This document shows, piece after piece, positions 23,357 through 30,633 of a DNA stretch of 64,000 nucleotides. Position 1 is the stretch's first letter. Each line of letters begins with the position of its first letter. The notes below the pieces were generated by a model. The model searched no databases. It was not told the DNA's origin and worked only from the letters and a program-made list of their open reading frames with translations. The DNA comes from Desulfosarcina widdelii (lineage in GTDB: Bacteria; Desulfobacterota; Desulfobacteria; Desulfobacterales; Desulfosarcinaceae). Made by a program: the position numbers and the translations under genes. The stretch is from assembly GCF_009688965.1 (NCBI RefSeq), contig NZ_AP021875.1, positions 5,766,001 through 5,830,000 on the forward strand, given 5' to 3'.

Positions 23357-25291
23357 ATGGAAGCCAAGAAGGAAACCCACCAGTTTAAAACCGAAGTCCA
23401 GCAGATTCTTAACCTGATTATCAACTCTCTTTATTCCAACAAGGATATTTTTCTGCGTGAACTGATTTCCAACGCATCGGATGCCATCGACAAGGTGCGG
23501 TACAAGGCGGAAACCGAGCCGGGCATTTTGGGCGACGATACGGAATTCAAAATCAAGCTATCTCCCGACGGCATTAAACGGACATTCGAAATTTCCGACA
23601 ACGGTATCGGCATGACCTACGAAGAGGTGCTCGAAAATATCGGCACCATTGCCAAAAGCGGCACGGCCGGCTTTCTGGAGGCCCTGGAGCAGGCCAAGGG
23701 GCATGAGACGCTGCTGCCGGAGTTGATTGGCCAGTTCGGGGTAGGCTTTTACAGTGCCTTCATGGTGGCCGACAAGATCACCCTGGTGACCCGCGCCGCC
23801 GGAGCTGAAGCCAACCAGGCCGTGAAATGGGAATCCACCGGAGATGGATCCTACACCATCGAAGAGACGGAAAAGGCCCACCGGGGAACCACCATTACCC
23901 TGGATCTGAAGAAAAAGGGAAAAGACGACAAGGATTTTACCGATCAGTGGACGGTGCGCGGTATTGTCAAGCAGCACTCCGATTTCGTCAGCTATCCCAT
24001 TACCATGGAGGTGGAGCGCGACGAACCGCTGCCCGACGAAGAGATCATCAAGGACAAGGACGACAAGCCCATCGGCGCCACCACCCGCAAGGTCATGCGG
24101 GAAGAGACGCTAAACTCCATGAAAGCCATCTGGACGCGCAGCCCCAGCGATGTAAAGGACGAAGAGTACGAAGAGTTCTACAAACATCTCAGCCACGACT
24201 GGAATCCGCCCATGGAGCGGCTGCACCTCAAGTTCGAAGGCACCACTGAGTACGACGCGCTTTTGTATATCCCTTCCAAGGCGCCTTTCGATCTGTTCAC
24301 CCCCGAACGCCGCCACGGGATTCATCTCTATTCCAAGCGGGTGTTCATCATGGAGGACTGCAAGGAACTGATGCCCGAATATTTCCGCTTCGTCAAAGGC
24401 GTGGTGGATGCATCGGATTTGAACCTGAATGTGAGCCGCGAAATTTTGCAGCAGGACCGTCTGGTGCTCAACATCCGCAAGAACCTGCTCAAGAAGCTTT
24501 TCGACAAGCTGGAGAAGATGGATGCCAAGACGTACAATCAGTTTTATGACGAATTCGGCGCCGTTTTGAAGGAGGGCATCCACACCGACCCGTCAAAAAA
24601 GGAGAAAATTGCTTCTCTGGCGCGGTACAAAACCACTAAATCAGAAGATGCCTGGGTCTCGCTGGACGACTACGTAAAAAATATGAAGGCCGACCAGAAA
24701 GAGATTTACTACATTACCGGCGATAAGCTCTCCGCCCTGCTCAACAGCCCCCATCTGGAGAAGTTGAAAGAGAAAGATTTCGAGGTGCTGCTGATGACCG
24801 ACCCCGTGGACGAATGGGTGGTGCAGACCTTGACCGAATATGACGGCAAACCGTTGAAAAGCGCCGAGAAGGGCGATCTCGATCTGGATAAGGTGGATGA
24901 CAGCAAAAAGGAAGCATACAACGCGCTCTTCGGGTTCATCAAAGGCCACCTGGAAGAAAAGATCAAGGAGGTCAAACCCTCTACGCGGCTCAAGGATTCG
25001 GTGGCCTGCCTTTCGGGAGACGCCTGGGATATGAGCGCCTACATGGAGAAGCTGCTTAAAGCTTCCGGGCAAAAACCACCCGAAACCAAGCGCGTGCTCG
25101 AGTTGAACATGGACCACCCGGTCGTAGAAAAAATCAAGGCGCTGTTCGAAAGCGACCGCGATAATCCCGAACTGAAAAATTACAGCCAGTTGCTGCTGGA
25201 CATGGCCATTGTCAGCGAAGGCGGCAAACTGGACAACCCCGGCCGCTTCTCCAAGATGGTCGGCGATCTGATGACCCGGGCCATGGAGTAA
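23357..25291 (+). CDS. htpG: Molecular chaperone HtpG (Hsp90 family)
   Basis: 644 residues, full length. ATP-dependent cytoplasmic chaperone that remodels client proteins as a dimer. N-terminal GHKL ATPase: ELISNASDAIDKVRY (about 35-49, catalytic Glu), DNGIGM at about 81-86, and IGQFGVGFYSAFMVADK with the ATP lid. Middle domain: HLKFEGTTEYDALLYIPSKAPFD and the KLYSKRVFI-like segment, with NVSREILQQDR holding the conserved Arg. C-terminal dimer domain ends in MVGDLMTRAME; the eukaryotic MEEVD tail is absent, as expected in bacteria. A sigma32-type promoter and a strong terminator make it a single-gene heat-shock unit. Confidence 0.98.
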   Translation: MEAKKETHQFKTEVQQILNLIINSLYSNKDIFLRELISNASDAIDKVRYKAETEPGILGDDTEFKIKLSPDGIKRTFEISDNGIGMTYEEVLENIGTIAKSGTAGFLEALEQAKGHETLLPELIGQFGVGFYSAFMVADKITLVTRAAGAEANQAVKWESTGDGSYTIEETEKAHRGTTITLDLKKKGKDDKDFTDQWTVRGIVKQHSDFVSYPITMEVERDEPLPDEEIIKDKDDKPIGATTRKVMREETLNSMKAIWTRSPSDVKDEEYEEFYKHLSHDWNPPMERLHLKFEGTTEYDALLYIPSKAPFDLFTPERRHGIHLYSKRVFIMEDCKELMPEYFRFVKGVVDASDLNLNVSREILQQDRLVLNIRKNLLKKLFDKLEKMDAKTYNQFYDEFGAVLKEGIHTDPSKKEKIASLARYKTTKSEDAWVSLDDYVKNMKADQKEIYYITGDKLSALLNSPHLEKLKEKDFEVLLMTDPVDEWVVQTLTEYDGKPLKSAEKGDLDLDKVDDSKKEAYNALFGFIKGHLEEKIKEVKPSTRLKDSVACLSGDAWDMSAYMEKLLKASGQKPPETKRVLELNMDHPVVEKIKALFESDRDNPELKNYSQLLLDMAIVSEGGKLDNPGRFSKMVGDLMTRAME

Positions 25292-25311
25292 TATCGAGGA
25301 TCGAAGCCATC

Positions 25312-25341
25312 AGCCCCCCTCGCTTTTGTGCAAGGGGGGCT
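25312..25341. terminator. Bidirectional terminator between htpG and dodecin
   Basis: Stem AGCCCCCCTCGC / GCAAGGGGGGCT (one mismatch) with a short loop TTTTGT, followed on the plus strand by GGATTTTATT. It lies 20 bp after htpG and just before the dodecin stop on the other strand, so it can serve both. Confidence 0.75.
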
Positions 25342-25346
25342 GGATT

Positions 25347-25559
25347 TTATTCCGTTACGTATTTGAACGAGAGGTTTACCCGGGCTCGATAAGCCGTTAC
25401 CCGACCATCCTCCACCTTCATATCCAGCTTGCTAATTTCCGCCACCCGCAGATCCTTCAGCGATTTAGAAGCGGTCTCGACTGCATTTTTGGCCGCTTCT
25501 TCCCAGGACGTCGGGCTGGTTCCCACCAGTTCGATTACTTTATAGACACTGTTACTCAT
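25347..25559 (-). CDS. Dodecin (flavin-binding protein)
   Basis: 70 residues, the usual dodecin length. The fold is a small beta-alpha-beta-beta unit that forms a dodecamer sequestering flavin. Visible marks: VYKVIELVGTSPTSWEEAAKNAVETASKSLKDLR at the start, with the SW aromatic pair in the ligand stack region, then the strand VAEISKLDMKVEDGRVTAYRARVNLSFKYV. It faces htpG tail to tail. It probably buffers free FMN/FAD, fitting a flavoprotein-rich genome. Confidence 0.92.
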   Translation of the reverse strand: MSNSVYKVIELVGTSPTSWEEAAKNAVETASKSLKDLRVAEISKLDMKVEDGRVTAYRARVNLSFKYVTE

Positions 25560-25901
25560 GATGTCCCCCTTTGCGGTTAACGGTCAATAAAACTATCCAC
25601 CGCGGAAACGACCCATTCATTTCAGCGGATGGTTCCCCTTTGGATCGTATCGAATCCGCAAGCGGCCGGAGATACCGGCAACCTACGGAACAAAGTGCTA
25701 TCGATCAGCCGTCCCGATCATCGTTTCTAAAAAGAAGGGAATAAAAAAATCCTATTACGGTACTTTCCGGCGGTCAAGAACATTTCCGGTTGTCTTATTT
25801 CGATCCGATTGAAATGGGAGAGAAAAACCGCTACAATCGGTTCCCGAAAGCATGCCCCAGTTGCGCGCATCAGGCCGATCCGAAAGGAGCAGTGACCAGC
25901 C
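25560..25901. other. Gene-free region between dodecin and histidine kinase
   Basis: Should hold the divergent promoters of the dodecin gene (leftward) and the two-component genes (rightward). I see no clear promoter, palindrome or additional gene. Confidence 0.45.
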
Positions 25902-26855
25902 GTGAAGCAGGTGAAATGGCTTTTTCATCCTATTTTGGTGTTCATTTTTTCCGTCACGGCTCTGGTGGCATCGCTTTTTTTGTACATCTACTGGTACGTG
26001 GAAGCCAGCAGCGGGATCCGGACGGCCATGGAACGGTTCAATCTGGAGCCGGACCAGGTGCTGGCCGCCGATACATGGGTGGTGATTCTCGTTTTGTCCA
26101 TCCTGCTGGGCATCATTTTGCTGGGTATCTTCATCATTTTCGTGTTCAGCCAGAAAACCCTGCAACTGGTCCGCATGCAGAACAATTTCATCAGCAACTT
26201 CACCCATGAACTCAAAACGCCGGTGACTTCGCTGCAACTGTATTTGCAGACCTTTTCGATGCACCGGCTGTCGCGGGAGGATCAGCTCAAATATATTGGA
26301 TACATGCTCGCCGATGTACGGCGACTGACAGGAAATATCAACCGCATGCTGGATCTGGCCAAGCTGGAAAGCAAAAGCTACATCGGCGAATTCGTCGTCT
26401 GCGACCTGGTCAAGACGGTGAAACGTTTCCTGGAAGAAAATGCCCATCTGTTCAAGGACTGCCGGCTCGACCTGCGCCATTCCGACGGCAAGGCGGTCTA
26501 CCAGCGCATCAACCGGCATCTGTTCGAAATGCTGCTGATGAATATTTTGACCAACGCCATCAAATACTGCGCGGACCGGACGCCCGAGGTGGAGATCTCC
26601 ATCGAGAAAAAGCGTCGCAAAATTCATGTCCGGTTCACGGACAACGGCATGGGGTTCGATCGTAGAGAGGTGAAAAAGATTTTTCGCAAGTTTTACCAGA
26701 TCGGCCGGTCGGAAAACATGACGGCCAAGGGCAGCGGCCTGGGACTGCATCTGGTGCAAAATATCGCCCGGCTTCATAAAGGCCGGGTACTGGCAGAAAG
26801 TCCGGGGCGCGGCAAAGGGTCAACGTTTACGTTGATTTTACCGGCCCTGGAATAG
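25902..26855 (+). CDS. Sensor histidine kinase
   Basis: 317 residues from a GTG at 25902; AGGAG lies 12 bases upstream, a little far, so the start is not certain. Two TM segments, about 8-30 (HPILVFIFSVTALVASLFLYIYW) and 59-84 (WVVILVLSILLGIILLGIFIIFVF), enclose a loop of only about 28 residues, so sensing is likely in the membrane or by a partner. HisKA motif NFTHELKTPVTSL at about 100-112 with the phosphorylated His; N box MNILTNAIKY, G1 DNGMGF, F box FRKFYQ and G2 GSGLGLHLVQ follow. Adjacent to an OmpR-type regulator 48 bp downstream, its probable partner. Confidence 0.92.
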   Translation: MKQVKWLFHPILVFIFSVTALVASLFLYIYWYVEASSGIRTAMERFNLEPDQVLAADTWVVILVLSILLGIILLGIFIIFVFSQKTLQLVRMQNNFISNFTHELKTPVTSLQLYLQTFSMHRLSREDQLKYIGYMLADVRRLTGNINRMLDLAKLESKSYIGEFVVCDLVKTVKRFLEENAHLFKDCRLDLRHSDGKAVYQRINRHLFEMLLMNILTNAIKYCADRTPEVEISIEKKRRKIHVRFTDNGMGFDRREVKKIFRKFYQIGRSENMTAKGSGLGLHLVQNIARLHKGRVLAESPGRGKGSTFTLILPALE

Positions 26856-26903
26856 TGCAAGTCCACAAACTGCATCTTAGGGATGTTTTTCGGAGCGGAA
26901 ATC

Positions 26904-27623
26904 ATGGAATCTAAGAAAAAGCAGATCCTGATCATTGAAGACGATCACCATATTGCCGAAGGTCTCGAACTGAACCTCACCATTCAGGGGTACGAAGTGA
27001 TGGTTGCCGGCGACGGGGTGGACGGTCTGAACAAGTGGAAGGAGATCGGGCCGGATCTGGTGATCCTGGACATCATGCTGCCGGGCATCGACGGCCTTTC
27101 CATCCTTCAAAGCATTCGCCTGGAAGATGAACGGCTGCCCATCCTGATTCTTTCAGCCAAAGGCGATCCGGATGACCGCATCAAAGGGCTCGCCTTCGGT
27201 GTGGACGACTATTTGGCCAAACCGTTCAACCTGGAAGAGCTGCTCCTGCGCGTGGAAAGGCTGCTCAAACGCGGTCAGTGGAATCATGAAAACCAGGCGC
27301 CGGTTCTATCATCCTTCGACACTTACGCGTTTGGCGAGAACCGCATCGATTTTAAAACCAATACGGCGATCTGCCGCCAGGGGGAGATCTCGCTGACCGA
27401 GCAGGAATCCAAGGTGCTCAAGCTGTTCATCGCCAACCGCGGCCAACCGCTCTCCCGCGATCAGTTGCTGCAGATCGGCTGGGGCTACAGCCGTAAAACC
27501 AGTACCCGCACCGTGGATAATTTTATCGTCCGCTTCCGCAAATACTTCGAGCCCGACCCCCGCAATCCCATCTATTTCAAAAGCCTTCGCTCGGTCGGAT
27601 ATCTTTTCGATCATCCGGATTAA
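26904..27623 (+). CDS. OmpR/PhoB-type response regulator
   Basis: 239 residues from the ATG at 26904 (GGAG 9 bases upstream); an ATG at 26883 would add seven residues. Receiver domain: acidic pair EDD near residue 13, phosphorylated Asp in LVILDIMLPGIDG (about 55), Thr/Ser switch in ILSAKG and Lys in YLAKPF (about 105). C-terminal winged helix, about 140-235, with LTEQESKVLKLFIANRGQPLSRDQLLQ and the recognition helix TRTVDNFIVRFRKYFE. Genes controlled are unknown; the exported repeat proteins next door are one possibility. Confidence 0.93.
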   Translation: MESKKKQILIIEDDHHIAEGLELNLTIQGYEVMVAGDGVDGLNKWKEIGPDLVILDIMLPGIDGLSILQSIRLEDERLPILILSAKGDPDDRIKGLAFGVDDYLAKPFNLEELLLRVERLLKRGQWNHENQAPVLSSFDTYAFGENRIDFKTNTAICRQGEISLTEQESKVLKLFIANRGQPLSRDQLLQIGWGYSRKTSTRTVDNFIVRFRKYFEPDPRNPIYFKSLRSVGYLFDHPD

Positions 27624-27633
27624 CGAAATAAAC

Positions 27634-27666
27634 AGCCCCCTTGCCTGGACCAGAGGCAAGGGGGCT
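27634..27666. terminator. Bidirectional terminator hairpin
   Basis: Perfect 13-bp stem AGCCCCCTTGCCT (27634-27646) / AGGCAAGGGGGCT (27654-27666) with loop GGACCAG, 10 bp after the response regulator gene. On the minus strand it is followed by GTTTATTTCG, so it can also end the transcript of the exported repeat protein gene coming from the right. Confidence 0.75.
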
Positions 27667-27725
27667 GATCGGGAGGAGCCATATTCCTCCGATGTTTGAA
27701 AAGGTTGGAGTCGGCAGGCTTGCGG

Positions 27726-28142
27726 TTACCGGTTTAAACAGGCCAGGCCGTCGAAGATCGCCACTTGGGATCCCTCGACCATTCGTTTCAGGGCACAGAA
27801 TTCGTCGGCAGGCATTTCACCCGTTCCGATATCGACCGTTCGGGCGGCGTCTTTATCGCTGTGGGCCGCATCCCAACCACTGGTTTGACCTGCTACGGCA
27901 TTTTGCAGCGACTGGAACTCTGCCGGCGTCATTTGAAGTTCACCGTACTGCTCCTTATGAACCGGCGGTGTCATAACATGGTCTCCGGAAACCGTTGCCT
28001 GCCCTTGAACCATGGCCTTCAGAGCCGTGAACTCGGAGGCGTCCGTCTGCCCGGTACCAATGTCTACAGGTTGTGCGGCAACATTGCCAATTCCCACCAT
28101 CAACATGAAAACCATTGCCGTTGCGAAGATTATTTTTTTCAT
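27726..28142 (-). CDS. Exported small repeat protein, copy 1
   Basis: 138 residues. Signal peptide MKKIIFATAMVFMLMVGIGNVAA with AxA-like cleavage before QPVDIG. The mature part has three copies of a motif x-M-x3-EF-x2-L-x2-x-V-x-G: QTDASEFTALKAMVQG, QMTPAEFQSLQNAVAG, EMPADEFCALKRMVEG; the first and third are preceded by VDIGTG. Two cysteines, one in DEFC and one near the C-terminus (LACLNR), could form a disulfide. The family is unknown to me. A strong TTGACA promoter whose spacer holds a palindrome (28211-28226) precedes it, with an AAAGGAG ribosome site. A paralogue lies 300 bp upstream. Confidence 0.72.
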   Translation of the reverse strand: MKKIIFATAMVFMLMVGIGNVAAQPVDIGTGQTDASEFTALKAMVQGQATVSGDHVMTPPVHKEQYGELQMTPAEFQSLQNAVAGQTSGWDAAHSDKDAARTVDIGTGEMPADEFCALKRMVEGSQVAIFDGLACLNR

Positions 28143-28205
28143 TTTTTTCTCCTTTGGATAGTTGTTTCTAAAATGAATATGACAAAACGTTCATCTTTGA
28201 AGGTG

Positions 28206-28234
28206 AATATATGAACCTTGTTTCATGTTGTCAA
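28206..28234 (-). promoter_or_regulatory. Promoter with operator-like palindrome in its spacer
   Basis: Minus strand: TTGACA (complement of 28229-28234), 17-base spacer, TATATT (complement of 28206-28211). The spacer is almost filled by ATGAA-N6-TTCAT (28211-28226), a perfect-arm inverted repeat. Further ATGAAC/GTTCAT copies lie at 28189-28194 and 28241-28246. A repressor bound here would block RNA polymerase; the TetR-type protein encoded at 29023 is the obvious candidate (inference). Confidence 0.55.
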
Positions 28235-28345
28235 GAAAAAATGAACATTATTTCGGATTTTTATTTTTAGGCCGACAGGATGTTATAAAAATGATGAATT
28301 TCCAGTAGTTTGAAAAATTCGGGAGGTGAATGGAGGGTGCGAAAA

Positions 28346-28382
28346 AAGGCCTGAAGGGCACCACGGTGCTTCTTCAGGCCTT
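28346..28382 (-). terminator. Intrinsic terminator of exported repeat protein copy 2
   Basis: Arms AAGGCCTGAAG (28346-28356) and CTTCAGGCCTT (28372-28382) with an inner GCACC/GGTGC pairing. On the minus strand it is followed by TTTTTTCGCACC (complement of the A-run at 28342-28347), a textbook rho-independent terminator 60 bp past the stop codon. Confidence 0.88.
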
Positions 28383-28440
28383 GGCAGCCAATACTGTTTT
28401 TGGGCATACTCGTCGATGTCAATGAAGCGGCGAATCCGGA

Positions 28441-28854
28441 TTACGGGCAGATGAACTGGAACCCTGCAGCGGCCTGGCCGCCTGTATTGCTGGCCACCAG
28501 TTTATTGAGGTCGCAAAACTCATTTGTGCTCATGGCCCCCAAACCGATATCCACCGGGCCGGTATCGGAAGCTGCAGCCGTTGCATTGCGCGGGGTCTCG
28601 TCGGCGGTCATCGCCTGTCGGATGTCCTGCACATCGTTCCAGTTGAATTCGGCGACGTTTTTGACAGCGACCTTTTCCTGTTCCTGGGCGCTGTTGGCAG
28701 AAAACGGCTGGTCGCCACTGACCATCCGTTTCAGGGTTTCAAATTCAGCGCGATCCATTTGTCCCAATCCGATATCCACGGAACCCGCAGTGGCTATACC
28801 GGCCATCATTGCCACAGCGATTGCCATTACAGTTATACGAAATGTATGTTTCAT
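28441..28854 (-). CDS. Exported small repeat protein, copy 2
   Basis: 137 residues, paralogue of the protein at 27726. Signal peptide MKHTFRITVMAIAVAMMAGIATA-GSVDIG. Repeats: QMDRAEFETLKRMVSG after VDIGLG, a worn-down middle copy FNWNDVQDIRQAMTAD, and AMSTNEFCDLNKLVAS after VDIGLG. It keeps the cysteine of EFC and a C-terminal one (FQFICP), as copy 1 does. A good AGGAGGG site precedes the ATG. A promoter (TTGACA, complement of 28929-28934, with TTATAT 18 bases on) reads toward it, back to back with the TetR gene. Function unknown; a periplasmic or secreted role follows from the signal peptide only. Confidence 0.72.
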   Translation of the reverse strand: MKHTFRITVMAIAVAMMAGIATAGSVDIGLGQMDRAEFETLKRMVSGDQPFSANSAQEQEKVAVKNVAEFNWNDVQDIRQAMTADETPRNATAAASDTGPVDIGLGAMSTNEFCDLNKLVASNTGGQAAAGFQFICP

Positions 28855-28904
28855 GGCACCCTCCTTTTGGCGAACATTGTTGTGTCACTTTGTGGTACTT
28901 CATC

Positions 28905-28934
28905 ATATAATCGGCACGACAGCGGCTATGTCAA
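28905..28934 (-). promoter_or_regulatory. Promoter of exported repeat protein copy 2
   Basis: Minus strand TTGACA (complement of 28929-28934), 18-base spacer, TTATAT (complement of 28905-28910), about 50 bp before the start codon. It lies back to back with the TetR-type gene starting at 29023. Confidence 0.5.
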
Positions 28935-29022
28935 CCGGAATTCGAACATTTTTTCGCTTTTATTGACGTCCCAACGGGAATTGGGTATGAAATCAGGCAA
29001 TCAGGCCACAGGAGGTCGCGGA

Positions 29023-29631
29023 ATGTCGGATGTGACGCAAAAGATCAGAATTCCCCAGCAAAAACGCAGCATCGAAACCAAAAACAAGATTATGGTCGCA
29101 GCCAAAGAGCAATTTGGCGAACATGGTTTCCATGGCACCAATGCCAAGGAAATAGCGGCGGCGGCCGGGGTTTCCGTGGGAAGCTTCTATTCCTATTTCA
29201 AGGACAAGAAGGCGCTGTTCATGGAAATTTTCCGGGAGCATATCGAAGAGAAGGTCGTCCGCATATTAAGCGAACACCGCTTCGATCCCAATGACCGCCG
29301 GAAGAGCGTTTACCGGCTGATCAAGGCCATGCTGGAATCCCATGATCCCTACCCGCAGTTTCATCGGGAAGCGCTGGCCATGCGCTATTCCGATCCGGAA
29401 GTCGAATCGGTGTCCGCCGAAGTCGACAAGCGCATTCTCCAGCATCTGGAAACGTTTATCGCCCAGTTCGAAGGCAAACTGCGAATTACAGATATCCGAA
29501 CCGCAGCCCGGATTATCTCGGGATCCGTGGAAGAGATCATCAGCTCGATAACCATATTCGGCCACGACGAGGACGCCGACCGTCTCATCGACGGTTTGGC
29601 GGATATGATCCATCGCTACCTGTTTGAATAA
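29023..29631 (+). CDS. TetR/AcrR family transcriptional regulator
   Basis: 202 residues from the ATG at 29023, which follows GGAGGT by 6 bases; the open frame back to 28759 runs over the divergent gene and was rejected. Helix-turn-helix at about 15-62: TKNKIMVAAKEQFGEHGFHGTNAKEIAAAAGVSVGSFYSYFKDKKALF, with the typical FYSYFKDK end. The ligand domain includes HRFDPNDRRKSVYRLIKAML and a C-terminal HEDADRLIDGLADMIHRYLFE-like helix. It is divergent from the exported repeat protein gene, which it may repress. Confidence 0.88.
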   Translation: MSDVTQKIRIPQQKRSIETKNKIMVAAKEQFGEHGFHGTNAKEIAAAAGVSVGSFYSYFKDKKALFMEIFREHIEEKVVRILSEHRFDPNDRRKSVYRLIKAMLESHDPYPQFHREALAMRYSDPEVESVSAEVDKRILQHLETFIAQFEGKLRITDIRTAARIISGSVEEIISSITIFGHDEDADRLIDGLADMIHRYLFE

Positions 29632-29659
29632 TGCCCATCCAGATTTCTGGATGGGCATT
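29630..29659. terminator. Bidirectional terminator overlapping the TetR stop codon
   Basis: Perfect stem AATGCCCATCCAGA / TCTGGATGGGCATT closing on a very tight TT loop; the first two bases are part of the TAA stop. It lies between two convergent genes and may end both transcripts. It lacks a strong T-run. Confidence 0.6.
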
Positions 29660-29675
29660 GAATGATTATGGCTGA

Positions 29676-30563
29676 TCATGTAGCCCCGGCGGCCAGCAGG
29701 GCGCCAATAACGGCTAGAAGAATGGCGATCAATCTTGGCAGGGTGACCGGTTCCTTTAGAAAAACGGCCGCCAGTATGAAAGTGAATATGGTCGAAAGCT
29801 GGTTAAGGATGGCCGCCACCGACACCAGTGTGTATTTAAAACCCGCCAACCAGGCGATCATGGCCAGGTAGTTGCCCACAATGGAGGCCGGCAGGGCGAT
29901 TTTCCAGGCCTGCGAGGGCAGCAGCACACTCAGCGTCCGTTTTCTTTCCGGCTGAATCACGGCCAGTACGAGCAGACCGGCTACGCCGGCCAGCAGCCTT
30001 ACATAACTGGCCCACAGGACGCTGGTGGTCTCCAGCAACGGCTTGACCATAATGATGCTTCCGGCCAGCAGACTGACTGCCAGCGTACCCCAGAAAAGCC
30101 CTAAAAGAAAATCCCGTTGTGAGCACTTTGCCGATCCGTCGGAATAGGAACCGGCACCAATGGCCACAATTACCATCGCGGCCCCGGCCATTCCCTTCAG
30201 CCCGATCTCTTCGTTGAGGAAAACGGCCGAAAGCAATATGATAAAGGGAAGATAGAGGCAGTCCACCACGGCCCACAGGCCGGCGCCGAGCCGTTTGAGC
30301 GCCATGAAAAAAAAGTTGTCGGCCATGGTGATGCCCATGAATCCGGAAAGGCCGAACAAAAGCCATTCCCCGAACGGTCGGTCCGGAAACAGCGGCGTGC
30401 CGCTGAACCACAAGGTTGGTATGAGCAGGAGCAGGGTAACGACCCCCTTGAACAGGTTCAGGGCCGTCGGAGAAAGCACCTCGCCGCTTTTTTTGAACAT
30501 GATGACGGCACTGGCCCAGAAAAGGGCTGCGCTCACCGCACAGATAATGCCGATCATTTGCAT
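29676..30563 (-). CDS. DMT superfamily permease (EamA family)
   Basis: 295 residues from the ATG at 30563 (another ATG lies six bases on; a longer start at 30584 is possible). Ten TM helices in two EamA repeats: MIGIICAVSAALFWASAVIMFKK starts repeat one, and DFLLGLFWGTLAVSLLAGSIIMVKPLL starts repeat two. The last helix is LIAILLAVIGALLAAG. Members export or import amino acids, nucleosides and other metabolites; the substrate cannot be assigned. It stands alone, tail to tail with the TetR gene. Confidence 0.85.
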   Translation of the reverse strand: MQMIGIICAVSAALFWASAVIMFKKSGEVLSPTALNLFKGVVTLLLLIPTLWFSGTPLFPDRPFGEWLLFGLSGFMGITMADNFFFMALKRLGAGLWAVVDCLYLPFIILLSAVFLNEEIGLKGMAGAAMVIVAIGAGSYSDGSAKCSQRDFLLGLFWGTLAVSLLAGSIIMVKPLLETTSVLWASYVRLLAGVAGLLVLAVIQPERKRTLSVLLPSQAWKIALPASIVGNYLAMIAWLAGFKYTLVSVAAILNQLSTIFTFILAAVFLKEPVTLPRLIAILLAVIGALLAAGAT

Positions 30564-30633
30564 TGGGGTACCTGGTGACCTCAATGCAACTTGAGGCCCT
30601 TTCGAAAACGCCTTCCGGCCAGCAACGAAAAAT

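Noticed and set aside
25755..26777. Leftward 340-codon frame opposite the histidine kinase gene
   Set aside because: Shadow frame; the rightward gene shows all histidine kinase motifs.
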